NCBI RefSeq assembly: GCF_006517275.1
Contig: NZ_CP041191.1
Location: 2,661,001-2,725,000 of the forward strand
Length of the DNA: 64,000 nucleotides
Source of the DNA: Labrenzia sp. PHM005
GTDB taxonomy: Bacteria > Pseudomonadota > Alphaproteobacteria > Rhizobiales > Stappiaceae
Reading direction: 5' to 3'
Of the stretch, positions 44,922 through 55,460 are shown piece after piece (the stretch's first letter is position 1; every line of letters starts with the position of its first letter). Below the pieces are notes generated by a model. It searched no databases. It worked only from the letters and a program-made list of their open reading frames with translations, and was not told where the DNA came from. The translations under genes were made by a program, and so were the position numbers.

Positions 44922-45998
44922 TCATGAGGCAGTGGTGTCCACCTTCGCCGCGGTTGGCAAGTCACCTATCTCGCCATTTTCCGACAGGAGAACTGCAACC
45001 GGCCGGGCAGCTTCGATCTTGGAGCAGACGATGACGATCATCACTGTCAGCGGGACACACAAAACCATGCCGACCACGCCCCAGATCGCGCCCCAAAGCG
45101 CCAGGGACAACATGATAACCAGTCCGGAGAGGTTCAAATTGGCCCCCATTAGGCGCGGCTCGATCAGATTGCCAACGGAAAACTGGATCAGGCCAAGACC
45201 GGCGGCGATAGCAACGAACGGCCCGAGTGTGTCGTAATAGACGATGGCGAGCAGGCTCGGGAACAAAACCCCGATCAGAGATCCGATGGTGGGAATGTAA
45301 TTGAGAACAAAGGCGATAAAGCCGAACAAGGCCGCGTACGGGAGGCCGATGAGGATCAGCACCAGGCTTGTCAAAGCGCCGGTGGCAACCGAGACAGCGG
45401 TCTTGATTGTGAAATAATGCATGATCGATGCATTGATCTCTTCACGAATGGCAAACGCCGCAGCCGCCCGCTCCGGCGAGGCAAACAGCTTTTCGAACTT
45501 GCGGTCGAAGGTGGACTGTTCCAGCACGAGGAAGAGCACATAAATAAAGACCAGGCTGGCTGATCCTGCGAGCGCCGTGACGACACTTGCACCGGCGGTC
45601 ACCATACGCGGCACCACTGAATCTGGAAGAAGATCCTGCAACTCTATGGGATCGTGCAATTTGAACAGTTTGGTGACTTGATCGAAGAGTTGTTCCAACC
45701 GGGCCTGATAAGTCGGGGCGTCCTGCGCCAATTGCGAGAGGTTGACCGTCACAATGTCCAGAACGAAGGTGCTGACACCAAAAATAGTCAGGAGTGCCAA
45801 CGGAAAGGCGACAAATCCCGGAACGTGCCATTTGCCATAGCCGACCCGCTTATAAACATTCGATAAGGCGTTGATCATGTACCAGACGATCACCGCAATG
45901 ATGAACGGCAAAAGCAGCGATCGCCCGACGACAAGCAGCCATCCGATCATGGACACAAGAAATACGGTCAGGGTGATGGACAACAGCGGAGAGCGCAT
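44922..45998 (-). CDS. AI-2E family membrane transporter
   Basis: 358 residues from ATG 45998, which has GGAG upstream; the longer frame to 46031 is not supported. About eight membrane helices: an N-terminal pair (LLSITLTVFLVSMIGWLLVVGRSLLLPFIIAVIVWYMI), a hydrophilic middle with LFDQVTKLFKLHDP, then the family block IGLPYAALFGFIAFVLNYIPTIGSLIGVLFP and GNLIEPRLMGANLNLSGLVIMLSLALWGAIWGVVGMVLCVPL. Members include TqsA-like exporters and Na+/H+ antiporters, so the transported species is uncertain. The gene start lies only 44 bp from the inverted-repeat element at 46042. Confidence 0.9.
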   Translation of the reverse strand: MRSPLLSITLTVFLVSMIGWLLVVGRSLLLPFIIAVIVWYMINALSNVYKRVGYGKWHVPGFVAFPLALLTIFGVSTFVLDIVTVNLSQLAQDAPTYQARLEQLFDQVTKLFKLHDPIELQDLLPDSVVPRMVTAGASVVTALAGSASLVFIYVLFLVLEQSTFDRKFEKLFASPERAAAAFAIREEINASIMHYFTIKTAVSVATGALTSLVLILIGLPYAALFGFIAFVLNYIPTIGSLIGVLFPSLLAIVYYDTLGPFVAIAAGLGLIQFSVGNLIEPRLMGANLNLSGLVIMLSLALWGAIWGVVGMVLCVPLTVMIVIVCSKIEAARPVAVLLSENGEIGDLPTAAKVDTTAS

Positions 45999-46041
45999 CA
46001 ATACTCCGGACGGCAAGGTGAGCAAAATCAAAGCGATGGCC

Positions 46042-46306
46042 AGGGTCAGGACCCACTAATTTGGTTGAAATGGTAGGAAGGAATTTGTTCGGATACGAGA
46101 CGCAAATCTGCAGGAAACCGTCCGGTTTCCAAAGGGTTGCAACGAAGTTGCCGGGCAAATTCATCCTACCTTAATAAGACACGAAAACGGCTTCGATCTG
46201 CGGCGTCTAACCGTTCAACCGGGCAGAAGCCCGCTTTTCACGTTTTTCCTTGCAGCTCATCGCCGTTTGCCGTGCCATTCCAATCAAATTAGTGGGTCCT
46301 GACCCT
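46042..46306. repeat. Inverted-repeat element, copy B (265 bp)
   Basis: Perfect 22-bp terminal inverted repeats: left arm 46042-46063 (begins AGGGTCAGGACCC), right arm 46285-46306 (ends GGGTCCTGACCCT). It carries internal hairpins GGAAACC/GGTTTCC and CCGGGC/GCCCG. The right 110 bp align with copy A, including the AACCGGGCAGAAGCCCGCT block against GGCCGGGCCAAAGCCCGCT. No reading frame of interest. It fills most of the gap between the AI-2E gene and the LpxO-like gene. Confidence 0.7.
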
Positions 46307-46507
46307 AGACCTTAACTTGTTGGTCTTAGCTTTGAAAGCCCGGTTCCGTTCATTACCGGTGCGGTGCTGCAGTCGCTGATCCCGTCCGGTGTACGACTGG
46401 CTTTCCGGGGCTGGGCCAAAGTTGCGCAATTTCCCGTTCTTGCGCCGGGGGCAAAGTCATGACACTGTGCGGCGCTTTTTGCTTCCGCTGAGCGGAGGCC
46501 AGACATC

Positions 46508-47347
46508 ATGGGGTCATCGATGAATTTCAAAGCCGTTCGCCGCTTGCTGCGTGTGGTTCTTCCGCTTGCCGTTCTGTTTTGGCTGGTACCGTGGATCGCG
46601 GCTATCTTTACCGTTTGTGGTCTGATTGATTTTGCCCGCCATAAGCGCTTCGACAGTTCGCTGATTGCCAAGTATTTTTCCGGAAACGGCCTGCTGACCT
46701 GGCTGCTATCGCCGATCAATCTGTTCTTCGATCTGATCTCCAAGCGCCATGCCTACCGCATGCAGCTCGATGAATTTCCAGAAGAAGAGCGTCAGGAAAT
46801 CGAGGGCATGCTCCAGGTGTTTAAGGACCGCCAGGACGAGATCCTCGAGGATCTGAAATCGCGGATGGGTGACAAACGCCGCGGCATGGTGTTCTACCGC
46901 TGGTATGATGAGCGCGGCGACCAATCGATCCCTGAATTCAACCGGGATTTCAAATACATCAAGACCATCGGCGTCTCAATTTTCAACGGCCAGGAAAAGA
47001 CATCTTTGCATTTCGGTCCACTGCGCCTGACCATCCGGGTGCTCTACAACATGACCGCGCGCCAGAGCGATGAGATCTTTATCGAGGTGAATGGCGACAA
47101 ACACTTCTGGCACGACGATCCGCTGTTCATCTTTGACGACACGATCCAGCACCGCTCGGTCAACGGCGAAGAAGGTCTCAGAGCGTGTGTGTTTGTCGAC
47201 GTGTTGCGTCCGAGCGCCTTCACTGGTCTTCAGAATGTCTGCGTGAAGATCTTCAACATCCTGCTCTCCGGCATCAACCGGGTCTTTTACAAAAACTGGG
47301 ACATGCTGAAGAAGACAGATAAGGCGACACCAGCCCCGGGTGAATAG
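46508..47347 (+). CDS. LpxO-like Fe(II)/2-oxoglutarate hydroxylase (Asp/Asn beta-hydroxylase family)
   Basis: 279 residues. N-terminal membrane anchor (LLRVVLPLAVLFWLVPWIAAIFTVCGLI) followed by LTWLLSPINLFFDLISKR, similar to LpxO. Catalytic domain: VFYRWYDERGDQSIPEFNRDF, the first His in LHFGPLRLTIRVLYNM, then EVNGDKHFWHDDPLFIFDDTIQHRSVNGEEGLRACVFVDVLRPSA, with the second metal His in IQHRSVN. LpxO hydroxylates lipid A acyl chains, and OlsC-type relatives ornithine lipids; substrate here is unknown but membrane lipid is likely. ATG 46508 has GGAGG about 9 nt upstream. Confidence 0.8.
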   Translation: MGSSMNFKAVRRLLRVVLPLAVLFWLVPWIAAIFTVCGLIDFARHKRFDSSLIAKYFSGNGLLTWLLSPINLFFDLISKRHAYRMQLDEFPEEERQEIEGMLQVFKDRQDEILEDLKSRMGDKRRGMVFYRWYDERGDQSIPEFNRDFKYIKTIGVSIFNGQEKTSLHFGPLRLTIRVLYNMTARQSDEIFIEVNGDKHFWHDDPLFIFDDTIQHRSVNGEEGLRACVFVDVLRPSAFTGLQNVCVKIFNILLSGINRVFYKNWDMLKKTDKATPAPGE

Positions 47348-47722
47348 GGGTAGGTCGACGTCTTTATGCCCGGCTCGCGAATGCATGGAGGCCTGTCCTT
47401 GTCGGGTGGGCCTATTCGTTTGCGAAGCGAGGATCAGTTGCTTTGGTGAACAGCGGCGTCTTTGGGCCGGTAACTGCGAGGCGATGGTCTTGGCACTGGC
47501 TAGTCTCTCTTGGCTGTATTTTCGCGGATGAACGCGTCTAACTGTCATTTGCCAATAGCCGTTGGACAGCTTTAACGTCTCAGAGAGTGCCGGTGTGATT
47601 CAAATACTTTCCGGCTTGTTTGAACTGCCCTGTTGAGGAGGATTGAAACCGCTTGAGAGGGCAGGGGCTTTGGTGTAGGTAGCAAATCAGCGCGTGTGTT
47701 TGGCATTTTCGAACTGCGCCGT

Positions 47723-47799
47723 GGGCCTGTAGCTCAACTGGTTAGAGCCGTCCGCTCATAACGGATTGGTTGGGGGTTCGAGTCCCTCCGGGCCCACCA
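47723..47799 (+). tRNA. tRNA with CAU anticodon (elongator Met or lysidine-modified Ile2)
   Basis: 77-nt cloverleaf with encoded CCA. Acceptor GGGCCTG pairs with CGGGCCC, discriminator A, anticodon stem GTCCG/CGGAT around loop CTCATAA (anticodon 47757-47759), T-arm GGGGGTTCGAGTCCCTC. The lack of initiator features such as a C1-A72 mismatch excludes fMet. Whether it reads AUG or, after lysidine modification, AUA cannot be settled by eye; the GGGCC acceptor leans to Ile2. Confidence 0.93.
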
Positions 47800-48519
47800 T
47801 TTTTAATGTTCCATAAATGACATTACCCGCGTGTAGGTGTTAGCTACCATGTTCGAAAGCGTTTGGGGCAGGGGCATTAATCGGGGAAAGTCCCGGAATT
47901 CTGCATAATCGGGGTTTGCCGAAATGTCGGTGCGCGCGCAGCGCCACTTCGTTTTGTTTGGCCAATCTCAGGACTGACCTGAAAGCTCTTGTAAACCGCC
48001 AATAATTGCCGGTTTAACACCGTTTGAAATTCTGGGTATTTCATCCCACAAGATGGCGATTGGAACGTTGATACCCGGAAGCCGGTGTCAAATGAACGCG
48101 GTTATACCTGTTGTCGATCGTCTCTTATGAGATTGAAACTGAACATCTTTCCACGAAGCTCCGCCTTGTGCCGGTTGTTCCCGTCAATTCCAGTTCATGG
48201 TGTCAATCCACACTCGGGTTGCATATTGGAGTCGCGCGGGTTGCTCGCGCCAGCACCATACTTCTAGTTAGGCGCAAAAGTATCTACGGATCGGGGGGCT
48301 ATTCAACGCTGGTGTATGCCTCCTCAACAAACTCGCGGACAAGAGTATAGTTTAAAAGCAAGTCTTTCTTAACACGGTCATGCCCAAACTGAGCTGACGG
48401 AAATTGCAGAAAATTACCTCGATGATGGACCAATTGGTTCATCCTCTCACGCAACCAAAACCACTGCGGTTGCGGGTGTTCTTAGCAGGTGCCATCAGAG
48501 TTTTAGAGGGCCGCATAGA
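47800..48519. other. 720-bp non-coding gap after the tRNA
   Basis: No credible gene, integrase or duplicated tRNA 3' end is visible. Short frames in this stretch lack ribosome-binding sites and family features. It should include the promoter of the downstream GGDEF gene. Confidence 0.4.
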
Positions 48520-49452
48520 GTGACATGGACATGTGAACAGGTTCTCCGGGATATCAAGCTTCATGACTTGGACTGCGACCCAAGGGTTTTTCATGTGCTC
48601 TTTGTCGCCCTTACCGAACCAGAGTCCGATATAGCCCGGGAAGTTCGCCGCCTTGAAGCTAACGAGACTGCGTTGACAGTGCGGGATTTGGAATTTCTCT
48701 ATGACGCGTATATTAACTCAGGCATCGAACCGGGACACCATATGTCTGTGGTTCAAAGTTCGCAGGCGCGGACAAGCTCGATTTCAACGTCAGCCAATAC
48801 GGCGATGGACCTTTCCAAACACCTGGCTACTTGCGCACAAGCCCAATCTGAAAAAACACCATTGCGCGATACGGTCCTGCAAATAAACTCTGAAATGCAG
48901 GAGAACCTGACCAACATTACTGCTCAGGCCGAAGTCCTTGAGGCTGAGCTGCAGGCCTACCAGGCGGAACTCTTCACCGATGCCCTGACGGGTGTGCCCA
49001 ATCGCCGTTTTCTGGAAGCTGAGCTACCTGCCAGGTTAAACGTAGCTGACCTTTCACTTCATATCGCCCTGATTGACGTCGATCATTTTAAGCAAATAAA
49101 CGATCTGCACGGTCATGTTCTGGGTGATTACGCTATTCGCATAGTTGCCAATTTGATCCAAAATCACCTGCGCCCGCAAGATGTCATGTGCCGGTATGGC
49201 GGCGAGGAATTCTGTATCTTGTTCTATAATACAGACGCGGCCGTTTGCTTGGAAATGCTGGAGGGTATTCGCACGGATATCGCCCGCCGCACCATTTATC
49301 ACAACCGAACCGGTAAATCCTTTGGACCGCTCACAGTTTCCGCCGGCCTTGCTCGCACCCAGCCGGGCGACGACTTCGAAGCAGCCGTCCAACGTGCCGA
49401 TGAACTGATGTACCAATCCAAAACCACTGGCCGTAATCGCATCAGTTCCTAG
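48520..49452 (+). CDS. GGDEF diguanylate cyclase with I-site
   Basis: 310 residues. N-terminal region (1-130) is mostly helical with no membrane helices; coiled coil SEMQENLTNITAQAEVLEAELQAYQAEL leads into the catalytic domain (FTDALTGVPNRRFLE). The active site is CRYGGEEF and the inhibitory site RPQD lies exactly five residues before it, so product inhibition is expected. IDVDHFKQINDLHGHVLGD holds the metal-binding Asp. It should synthesise cyclic di-GMP in the cytoplasm. Start GTG 48520 with GAGGG upstream is the only reasonable one. Confidence 0.9.
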   Translation: MTWTCEQVLRDIKLHDLDCDPRVFHVLFVALTEPESDIAREVRRLEANETALTVRDLEFLYDAYINSGIEPGHHMSVVQSSQARTSSISTSANTAMDLSKHLATCAQAQSEKTPLRDTVLQINSEMQENLTNITAQAEVLEAELQAYQAELFTDALTGVPNRRFLEAELPARLNVADLSLHIALIDVDHFKQINDLHGHVLGDYAIRIVANLIQNHLRPQDVMCRYGGEEFCILFYNTDAAVCLEMLEGIRTDIARRTIYHNRTGKSFGPLTVSAGLARTQPGDDFEAAVQRADELMYQSKTTGRNRISS

Positions 49453-49570
49453 AGCCCTTTTGAACAATTGAAACGGCATCCTCATGGTCTATGCGGGATA
49501 CCGGACAAAGTAATTCGTCTGGGCCGTAGGCATGCCGGTATCAACGGAATACTCCGCCCGCCATGCTTCA

Positions 49571-52500
49571 TCAAAGGAGAGGCGTCACGTCAGAATGCTC
49601 GGATCCTGCAGATGTCTGATTGATGCCGATCAACGTCGTGCCGAGAACGGTGCCATCGGTGATGAAGAGTTCATAACCCTCGCCTTCGGCGCTGGCAGAG
49701 AACACGACCCTGCCATCACCTGTCGGGGCGAACCGGGTCGGGAAAGAACTGTTTTCACCATCAAAGATGTCGATGAGCATTTGGGTATTCTCTGCCGTTC
49801 CATCGGTGATCCAGAGTTCACGTCCTGCCCCCTCACCATCGTCCGCAGCGAACACCACCCGGCCATCGCCAAGCGTGGCCAATTCGCCAACAAAGTCAAA
49901 ATCCGTTTGGGCTTCGGGGACCAGATGGCCCGTGTTCGCTGCCGTGCCGTCCGTGATCCAAATTGACCTCGAGCCATCGAGCTCCTTAACGCCGAACAGA
50001 ACCGACCCGTTGTTAAGCGCGGCAATTGCCGGGAGGCTTGAAACCGTGCCTGCAGACAATTCAGCCAGGGCAGTCGTTTCGCCCGTTGTGCTGTTGTAAT
50101 AGAAGAAACTTTGGGTGCTGGGGCCAGGGGTCGGAGTGTACACCGAGATAAAGACGTTGCCATTGGCGGTCGGAACGATGGCCTGTATTTGCTGATAGCT
50201 GTTGTCGTTACTTTGCGGATCGGAATCGAAGTCGAACAGCAACTCGGTATTTTGAGACGTGCCGTCCGTCTGCCAAAGCTGCGAGCGTTCGCCATCCGGC
50301 GTTTCTGCCGCAAAGTAAACCAGATCCTCTGACGCCTGAGCAAAATGCGAAACAAACCCATCGCCAATCCCTGCGACGATGTCCCGGAGCAGCGAAATGG
50401 AGTTTTGCGGCTCATCATAGATCCACAATTCGCGGCCGGTGGCGGCAGTGCCAGCGGAAATTAACACCCTCTGATCGTCGATCGCATGCATGTCGCGAAT
50501 GTCTGTCAGGTTGTCCTGACCTGTGCCGGTGATTTTGGCCGTGCCGGCAACCGTTCCGTCAGTGGCCCAAAGGCCTTGTCCCGTCCCGTCATTCGCTCGA
50601 TAGATCGCAAGGTCATCCGATCCATCGCCATCGGTATCGAGGGTCACAAAGTCATCCGGGTATCCATCCCGTTCGCCAGGATAGGTGTCGCGAAGCAATT
50701 GCGTGCCGGCCTCGGTGCCATCGGAGACCCATAATTCGTCGCCCTCTTCCGGGGTGGTCGCGGTGAAAAGCAGCAGATCGCCAAGAACGGCTTCTGGCGT
50801 CGCATGTGAATTCTCAACGCCCGGCACCACATCCGCAAGGAGTGTTGCCGTATTTGTCGCTTCGTCGAAGCGCCACGGTTCTTTGCCATGTAGGCCGTCA
50901 TTTGCGCGGAAGAAGGTTCCGCCGTTTTCACCGGCCAGGAACGACGCTGGACGTGAACTGCCGCTGGTATCGAAATCATCCAGCCGCAGGGTTCCCTGGG
51001 CGGTGCCGTCGGTGACCCAAAGTTCCTCCTCGTTTTCTCCTGCTGATCTGGTGTTTTGTCCATCGTGTCGTTCGTCGGAAAAGGCGGTAAACGATACCTG
51101 CCCATTACCAAGGGACGTGAAATCTGTAGGGATCGACGAGCCTGGGCCGAGCGCGATATCAGCAACAAGAGCAGTCCCCGCAGCCGTGCCATCGGTGATC
51201 CAGAGCTCTTCACCATGTTCAGCGTCGCCTGCGCTAAAGACCGCAAGGCCATCCCGCAACTGGGCAAACTTGCTCATGACCGGGGCATCGGTGAACTCGA
51301 ATGTACCTACCCGCTGTGTTGTTTCTGGCGTGCCCTCGGTGCGCCACATCTGGTAGCTGGTACTTCCGTTCGAAGACGTAAAGTACAGAACCACGTCATC
51401 CGATAACGCCATGACTCCGTGTATCGTCTGGTCTGCAGGCGAGGTCTCGTTGTCGCTGAGTTGCTGTGTGCCTGCATCCGTTCCGTCTGAAATCCAGATG
51501 TGATGTCCATCCTGGTTTCGGGCGGCGAACACGATGCGATCATTTCCGAACGGGACCAGACTCTCCGGAGAGGAGCTTCTCTGGATGTTGTCGGCGTCCC
51601 ACAGCTCGACGACCATCCCTGTGCCCGCAATCGTCCCGTCGGTCACCCAAAGTTCCCGGCCATTGCTTGTTGTCGAACCGGGGAAAAACACCTTGCCGTC
51701 GCGGGTTGAGGCGAATTCCCGAGTTGAATATAGGGTATCCGTCAGTCTCGTCGTATTTTCTGCCGTCCCATCAGAGACCCACAGTGCGTAACCAACGGCT
51801 CCGCCATCATCGGCCATGAATACAGCCCGGCCATTGCCAATGCCGGTTGTGATGGGAGAGAAGCCGACGCCCGACCCGGCCCCACCACGAATAGTTAGCA
51901 CGAGCTCGGTGCCGTCCGGCGTTCCGTCGGCGACATGGAGTTCAGTGCCGCTATTGCCGTTACTCCCGTAGAAGAGTGCTCGGCCGTTCCCCAAATCAGC
52001 GTAGGAACCAAAAGAATAAATATCCGTAGAAAGCTGCGTCAGCGCCTGGGTTTGAAGGTCATAGTGATAGGGCAGTTCGCGAACAGGCGCACCGGCCTCC
52101 TGTGTCACCGTAAACAAGAGGCCATTATTGCCGAACCGGGTTATGTCTCTTACATTGCCGGATTCAAAACCGGGCACCGTATCAGCTTCGAGTCTTGTTC
52201 CTTCCGGAGTGCCGTCGGTAATCCCGAGTTCAAAGCCTGCACCATTAAAGTTCGCTCTGAAGACCGCCGACACAGCTGTGGCGGCCGGCGTGGTGTTTAC
52301 GGTTACCGTCTCTTCTGCCGATGTGTTTCCGGCAGCATCAGAGGCTGTTATTGTCAGATCGACGCTGTTCGGCGCTGCTCCAAAGTCGTTGATCGCGGCG
52401 TTAACGCCGTCAGCCGTCAATGTGATCTGGCCGTTGGCATCTATGGAGAAATAGTCGTTGTCGTCGCCATCGGTGATCTCATAGCCGGTGACGCCAACGT

Positions 52501-54151
52501 TATCAGTTGCCTGAACCGTGCCGATGATAGTATCGACGGCGGAATTTTCTGCCAGTTCAAAGGACTGTTCCGCCGTAACGACAGGGACTGAATTATCTGC
52601 GGGCGGCTCTATCGCAACATCATCTGACGCGCCCACATCAGCAATGGTTATCCCGTTTTCAGTGACATCCACCCCGACCCTAAGCGTGAGATCGCCATTG
52701 AAATCGCCTGTCGGGGTCACTGTGAGATCGCCGGACAAATCCCAATTGGTGACAGTGATCGAAGTCCCGTCAGACGTCGCAGTATTCTGACCGTCCGTGA
52801 CCTGAAAACCTGCGGGCAAGCCGGACAAGGTGACATTGGTGATCTTCTCGGTGTTGCCCGGATTGTCGGTATCACTGACCTCGGCCGTCAATTGAACAGT
52901 GAAAGCCTGCCCCTCTTCGACCGTATCGGGCACCTGGATCCCGACGGAGGGAATGTCCGGCTGGCCACTCACGTCAACGGTGATTTCCGCCGGCGTTGAA
53001 GTTTTTGCGCCATCATTGGCGGTAAACTGGAACGAAGCCTCGCCGGAAAAATCTGTTCCTGGCGTGAAGGTGAAATCGCCAGTCGCCGCATCAAAGCTCG
53101 TAACAGTGCCACCGACCGCCGAGTTCACGACAATCGCATAGGTGAGCGGATCGTTCTCGGCATCGGTACCTGCGAGTGTACCGGCAACGGCCACATCCTC
53201 AGCTGTCCTCAGGGTCTGTGCTGTTGCCTCCGGAGCGGTGTTCTCATCCACGTTGGTGATGTTGACCGTCACGGTCTCGCCAGCCGAGGTGTTGCTGGCG
53301 GCATCGCGCGCCGTCACCGTCAGGGCGAAGCTGTTTGCCCCGGTCTCGAAATCGCCCGGTGCGGCGGCAGCCCCTACCGCGGTCAACGTGATCTGGCCAT
53401 TTGCGTCTATGGCGAAATAACCAGCGTCATCGCCGCCGGCAATGGCAAAACCTGTGACACCGACCGCGTCTGTTGCGGCCACGGTTCCAATCACCGTCCC
53501 GTCCGCGCCGTTCTCAGCCAGATCAAAGCTTTGGGAAGCTGTAACGACCGGTGCGGTGTTGTCAGCGGCACCGCCACCACCGTCTCCGGCACCACCTCCA
53601 GCTCCGCCACCTCCACCGTCGTCACCATCTCCGGAAGTTGGCAGGTTCTCAGGGGGCGGCGGGTCACCCGACGGCGCAATCGGCGACCGGCCTTCAAAAA
53701 TGCCGTATTTGAGGTAGTGGAGCAGCGGGTTGATACCCGCTTCAGCAACATCCGGATATTGCTCTAGATAGTAGGAGATGTCGAAATTCGGACTTGGATC
53801 CCGGCCTTCCTGTGCACCATTGGTTAGAAAATGCTCAAACGGATTTACGCCAGCGGCCGCGACATCGGGATTTTGTTCCAGATAATATGCGGCATCGAAA
53901 AGCGCATTGGGATTACGGTTTTCACCGCCCCCCATGCTGTTGAAGTGATCGAACGGGTTTGTTCCGGCCTGCGCAACATCCGGATACTGCTGAAGATAAA
54001 AGGAGACATCGAACAACGGGTTCGGATCCCGTCCCTCCTGAAATCCAATCAGATTGAAATGGGCTTCGGCGCTCGCGATCAACCCAGCTTCTATGGCCGC
54101 GGCCACATCCGGATTTTGGGCTAAATAGAAAGCCTCATCGAATGACAGCAT
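49571..54151 (-). CDS. Large repeat protein: NPDV-type repeats, cadherin-like domains and ELWxxDGT repeats
   Basis: 1526 residues from ATG 54151 (GGAG 8 nt upstream; the frame to 54259 adds implausible residues). Residues 1-165: four repeats of about 45 residues around YLxQNPDVAxAGxNPxxHF and EGRxP. A Gly/Asp linker follows, then cadherin-like domains (about 200-620: [55 protein letters not shown]). Residues 620-1526: at least 14 ELWxxDGTxxGT repeats ([26 protein letters not shown] and so on), a probable beta-propeller or beta-roll array. No signal peptide is seen, which with this content suggests type I secretion; no secretion genes are adjacent. Likely an extracellular adhesive or structural protein. 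Confidence 0.85.
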   Translation of the reverse strand: MLSFDEAFYLAQNPDVAAAIEAGLIASAEAHFNLIGFQEGRDPNPLFDVSFYLQQYPDVAQAGTNPFDHFNSMGGGENRNPNALFDAAYYLEQNPDVAAAGVNPFEHFLTNGAQEGRDPSPNFDISYYLEQYPDVAEAGINPLLHYLKYGIFEGRSPIAPSGDPPPPENLPTSGDGDDGGGGGAGGGAGDGGGGAADNTAPVVTASQSFDLAENGADGTVIGTVAATDAVGVTGFAIAGGDDAGYFAIDANGQITLTAVGAAAAPGDFETGANSFALTVTARDAASNTSAGETVTVNITNVDENTAPEATAQTLRTAEDVAVAGTLAGTDAENDPLTYAIVVNSAVGGTVTSFDAATGDFTFTPGTDFSGEASFQFTANDGAKTSTPAEITVDVSGQPDIPSVGIQVPDTVEEGQAFTVQLTAEVSDTDNPGNTEKITNVTLSGLPAGFQVTDGQNTATSDGTSITVTNWDLSGDLTVTPTGDFNGDLTLRVGVDVTENGITIADVGASDDVAIEPPADNSVPVVTAEQSFELAENSAVDTIIGTVQATDNVGVTGYEITDGDDNDYFSIDANGQITLTADGVNAAINDFGAAPNSVDLTITASDAAGNTSAEETVTVNTTPAATAVSAVFRANFNGAGFELGITDGTPEGTRLEADTVPGFESGNVRDITRFGNNGLLFTVTQEAGAPVRELPYHYDLQTQALTQLSTDIYSFGSYADLGNGRALFYGSNGNSGTELHVADGTPDGTELVLTIRGGAGSGVGFSPITTGIGNGRAVFMADDGGAVGYALWVSDGTAENTTRLTDTLYSTREFASTRDGKVFFPGSTTSNGRELWVTDGTIAGTGMVVELWDADNIQRSSSPESLVPFGNDRIVFAARNQDGHHIWISDGTDAGTQQLSDNETSPADQTIHGVMALSDDVVLYFTSSNGSTSYQMWRTEGTPETTQRVGTFEFTDAPVMSKFAQLRDGLAVFSAGDAEHGEELWITDGTAAGTALVADIALGPGSSIPTDFTSLGNGQVSFTAFSDERHDGQNTRSAGENEEELWVTDGTAQGTLRLDDFDTSGSSRPASFLAGENGGTFFRANDGLHGKEPWRFDEATNTATLLADVVPGVENSHATPEAVLGDLLLFTATTPEEGDELWVSDGTEAGTQLLRDTYPGERDGYPDDFVTLDTDGDGSDDLAIYRANDGTGQGLWATDGTVAGTAKITGTGQDNLTDIRDMHAIDDQRVLISAGTAATGRELWIYDEPQNSISLLRDIVAGIGDGFVSHFAQASEDLVYFAAETPDGERSQLWQTDGTSQNTELLFDFDSDPQSNDNSYQQIQAIVPTANGNVFISVYTPTPGPSTQSFFYYNSTTGETTALAELSAGTVSSLPAIAALNNGSVLFGVKELDGSRSIWITDGTAANTGHLVPEAQTDFDFVGELATLGDGRVVFAADDGEGAGRELWITDGTAENTQMLIDIFDGENSSFPTRFAPTGDGRVVFSASAEGEGYELFITDGTVLGTTLIGINQTSAGSEHSDVTPLL

Positions 54152-54536
54152 GAAACACGCTCCGTTACACAGGTACTCAACTGGAACTCGTGAAAATTGA
54201 TGCAGGACGCGCAAAGATAGAGCCGCGCTGAACCGCGTACCGCCGGTGTGATGCCCCATGAACTCAGGGCGAACACAGCCGTTGGCAAAAGCGGTTTTGC
54301 TTTCGCCGAATATGACTTCAAATGTCAGTTGGTGGGGACTGCGTTCAACAATCCCGGATCAGATCATGCACCAACAAGTTTACGTGATGAATAATGCGAG
54401 TTTATCGCATTAACTCCTCCGACCAATACGACGCTCACACGCCTTGAAAACTTTCGATAAAAAGCTTTCTGCATTTGATTTAACTGGTTATAAAGGTTTA
54501 CGGAAATTTAAAATTTGCAACTCGGATATTTACACT

Positions 54537-55460
54537 GTGAACTTGCGTGGGCTGGACCTGAACCTCCTATTGGTGTTTGACACGGTTTACCGGACCCGGT
54601 CGAACACCAAGGCAGCAGAAGAATTGGGCTTGACCCAATCGGCGGTCAGCAATGCAGTAAAACGTCTTCGCGGACACTTGAGCGATCCGCTGTTTCAAAG
54701 AAGTGGCAACCGACTGGAAACAACGCGGGAGGCTGACCGGATTGCACCGGCCATTCGTGACGCCTTACGCACGGTCCAGGAGACAATCTCCCTGGCAAAC
54801 GTCTTTGATCCCAAAGCCAGCGACCGCGTTTTTACAATCGTCATGCCAGATTCCATGGAACCTATCATATTGACTGGCATGTCCCGGCAAATTCAGGCTG
54901 AGGGCCTCAACGTCAAAATCCATACCCACCCCTTTGTGGGCGTCGACATCCGGGAATCCATCCTGGAAAAGAAGATTGACGTCGCCTTGTTGCCCAACCT
55001 TCTGACCGAACCGGACATCAGTACGGCTTATCTGATGGAAGAAGATGCCTGCATCATCGTTCGGGCGGATCATCCAGTATATGGCACCAAGAACGAGTTC
55101 ACGATTGAAGACATGTCGAAAGCCGATCTTGTCGGGTTCAACGACGACATTCGCAGGCACACCCATCTCGATCATGAGATGCGGGCCAAGTCTGTGAACC
55201 GGAACCACGTGGCTTTCGTCTCGCGGCTTTGGTCAGTTCCCTATCTTGTCGCCTCAACCGATCTTGTCGGTGCATGCTCCGAAGTCATTGTCAAAGCCGT
55301 TGGCAGGCAGCTCAATCTGAAATCTTTCAAGCTGCCGCTCGATCGTCCCACCCATCATTGGCACATGGTGTGGAATGAAACTTTCAATGATGACGCCGGG
55401 CATATGTGGTTGCGTGGCCGCATTCAGAATTTAATTAAAGAGTGGACTGAACTGGAATGA
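54537..55460 (+). CDS. LysR-type regulator (NodD-like), coupled to an MFS gene
   Basis: 307 residues from GTG 54537 (MNLRGLDLNLLLVFDTVY). An upstream frame to 54444 is open but its residues do not fit the family, and the ribosome-binding site is poor either way. Helix-turn-helix: TKAAEELGLTQSAVSNAVKRLRGHLSDPLFQRSGNRLETT, the NodD/LeuO subgroup pattern. Effector domain from about 90. Its TGA overlaps the ATG of the MFS transporter (ATGA), so the transporter is probably controlled by, and made with, this regulator. Divergent from the large repeat-protein gene, whose promoter shares the 385-bp gap. Confidence 0.87.
   Translation: MNLRGLDLNLLLVFDTVYRTRSNTKAAEELGLTQSAVSNAVKRLRGHLSDPLFQRSGNRLETTREADRIAPAIRDALRTVQETISLANVFDPKASDRVFTIVMPDSMEPIILTGMSRQIQAEGLNVKIHTHPFVGVDIRESILEKKIDVALLPNLLTEPDISTAYLMEEDACIIVRADHPVYGTKNEFTIEDMSKADLVGFNDDIRRHTHLDHEMRAKSVNRNHVAFVSRLWSVPYLVASTDLVGACSEVIVKAVGRQLNLKSFKLPLDRPTHHWHMVWNETFNDDAGHMWLRGRIQNLIKEWTELE

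Noticed and set aside
47723..48519. tRNA as the left end of an integrated island
   Set aside because: No integrase and no repeated tRNA 3' end was found downstream; the gap holds no mobile-element genes.
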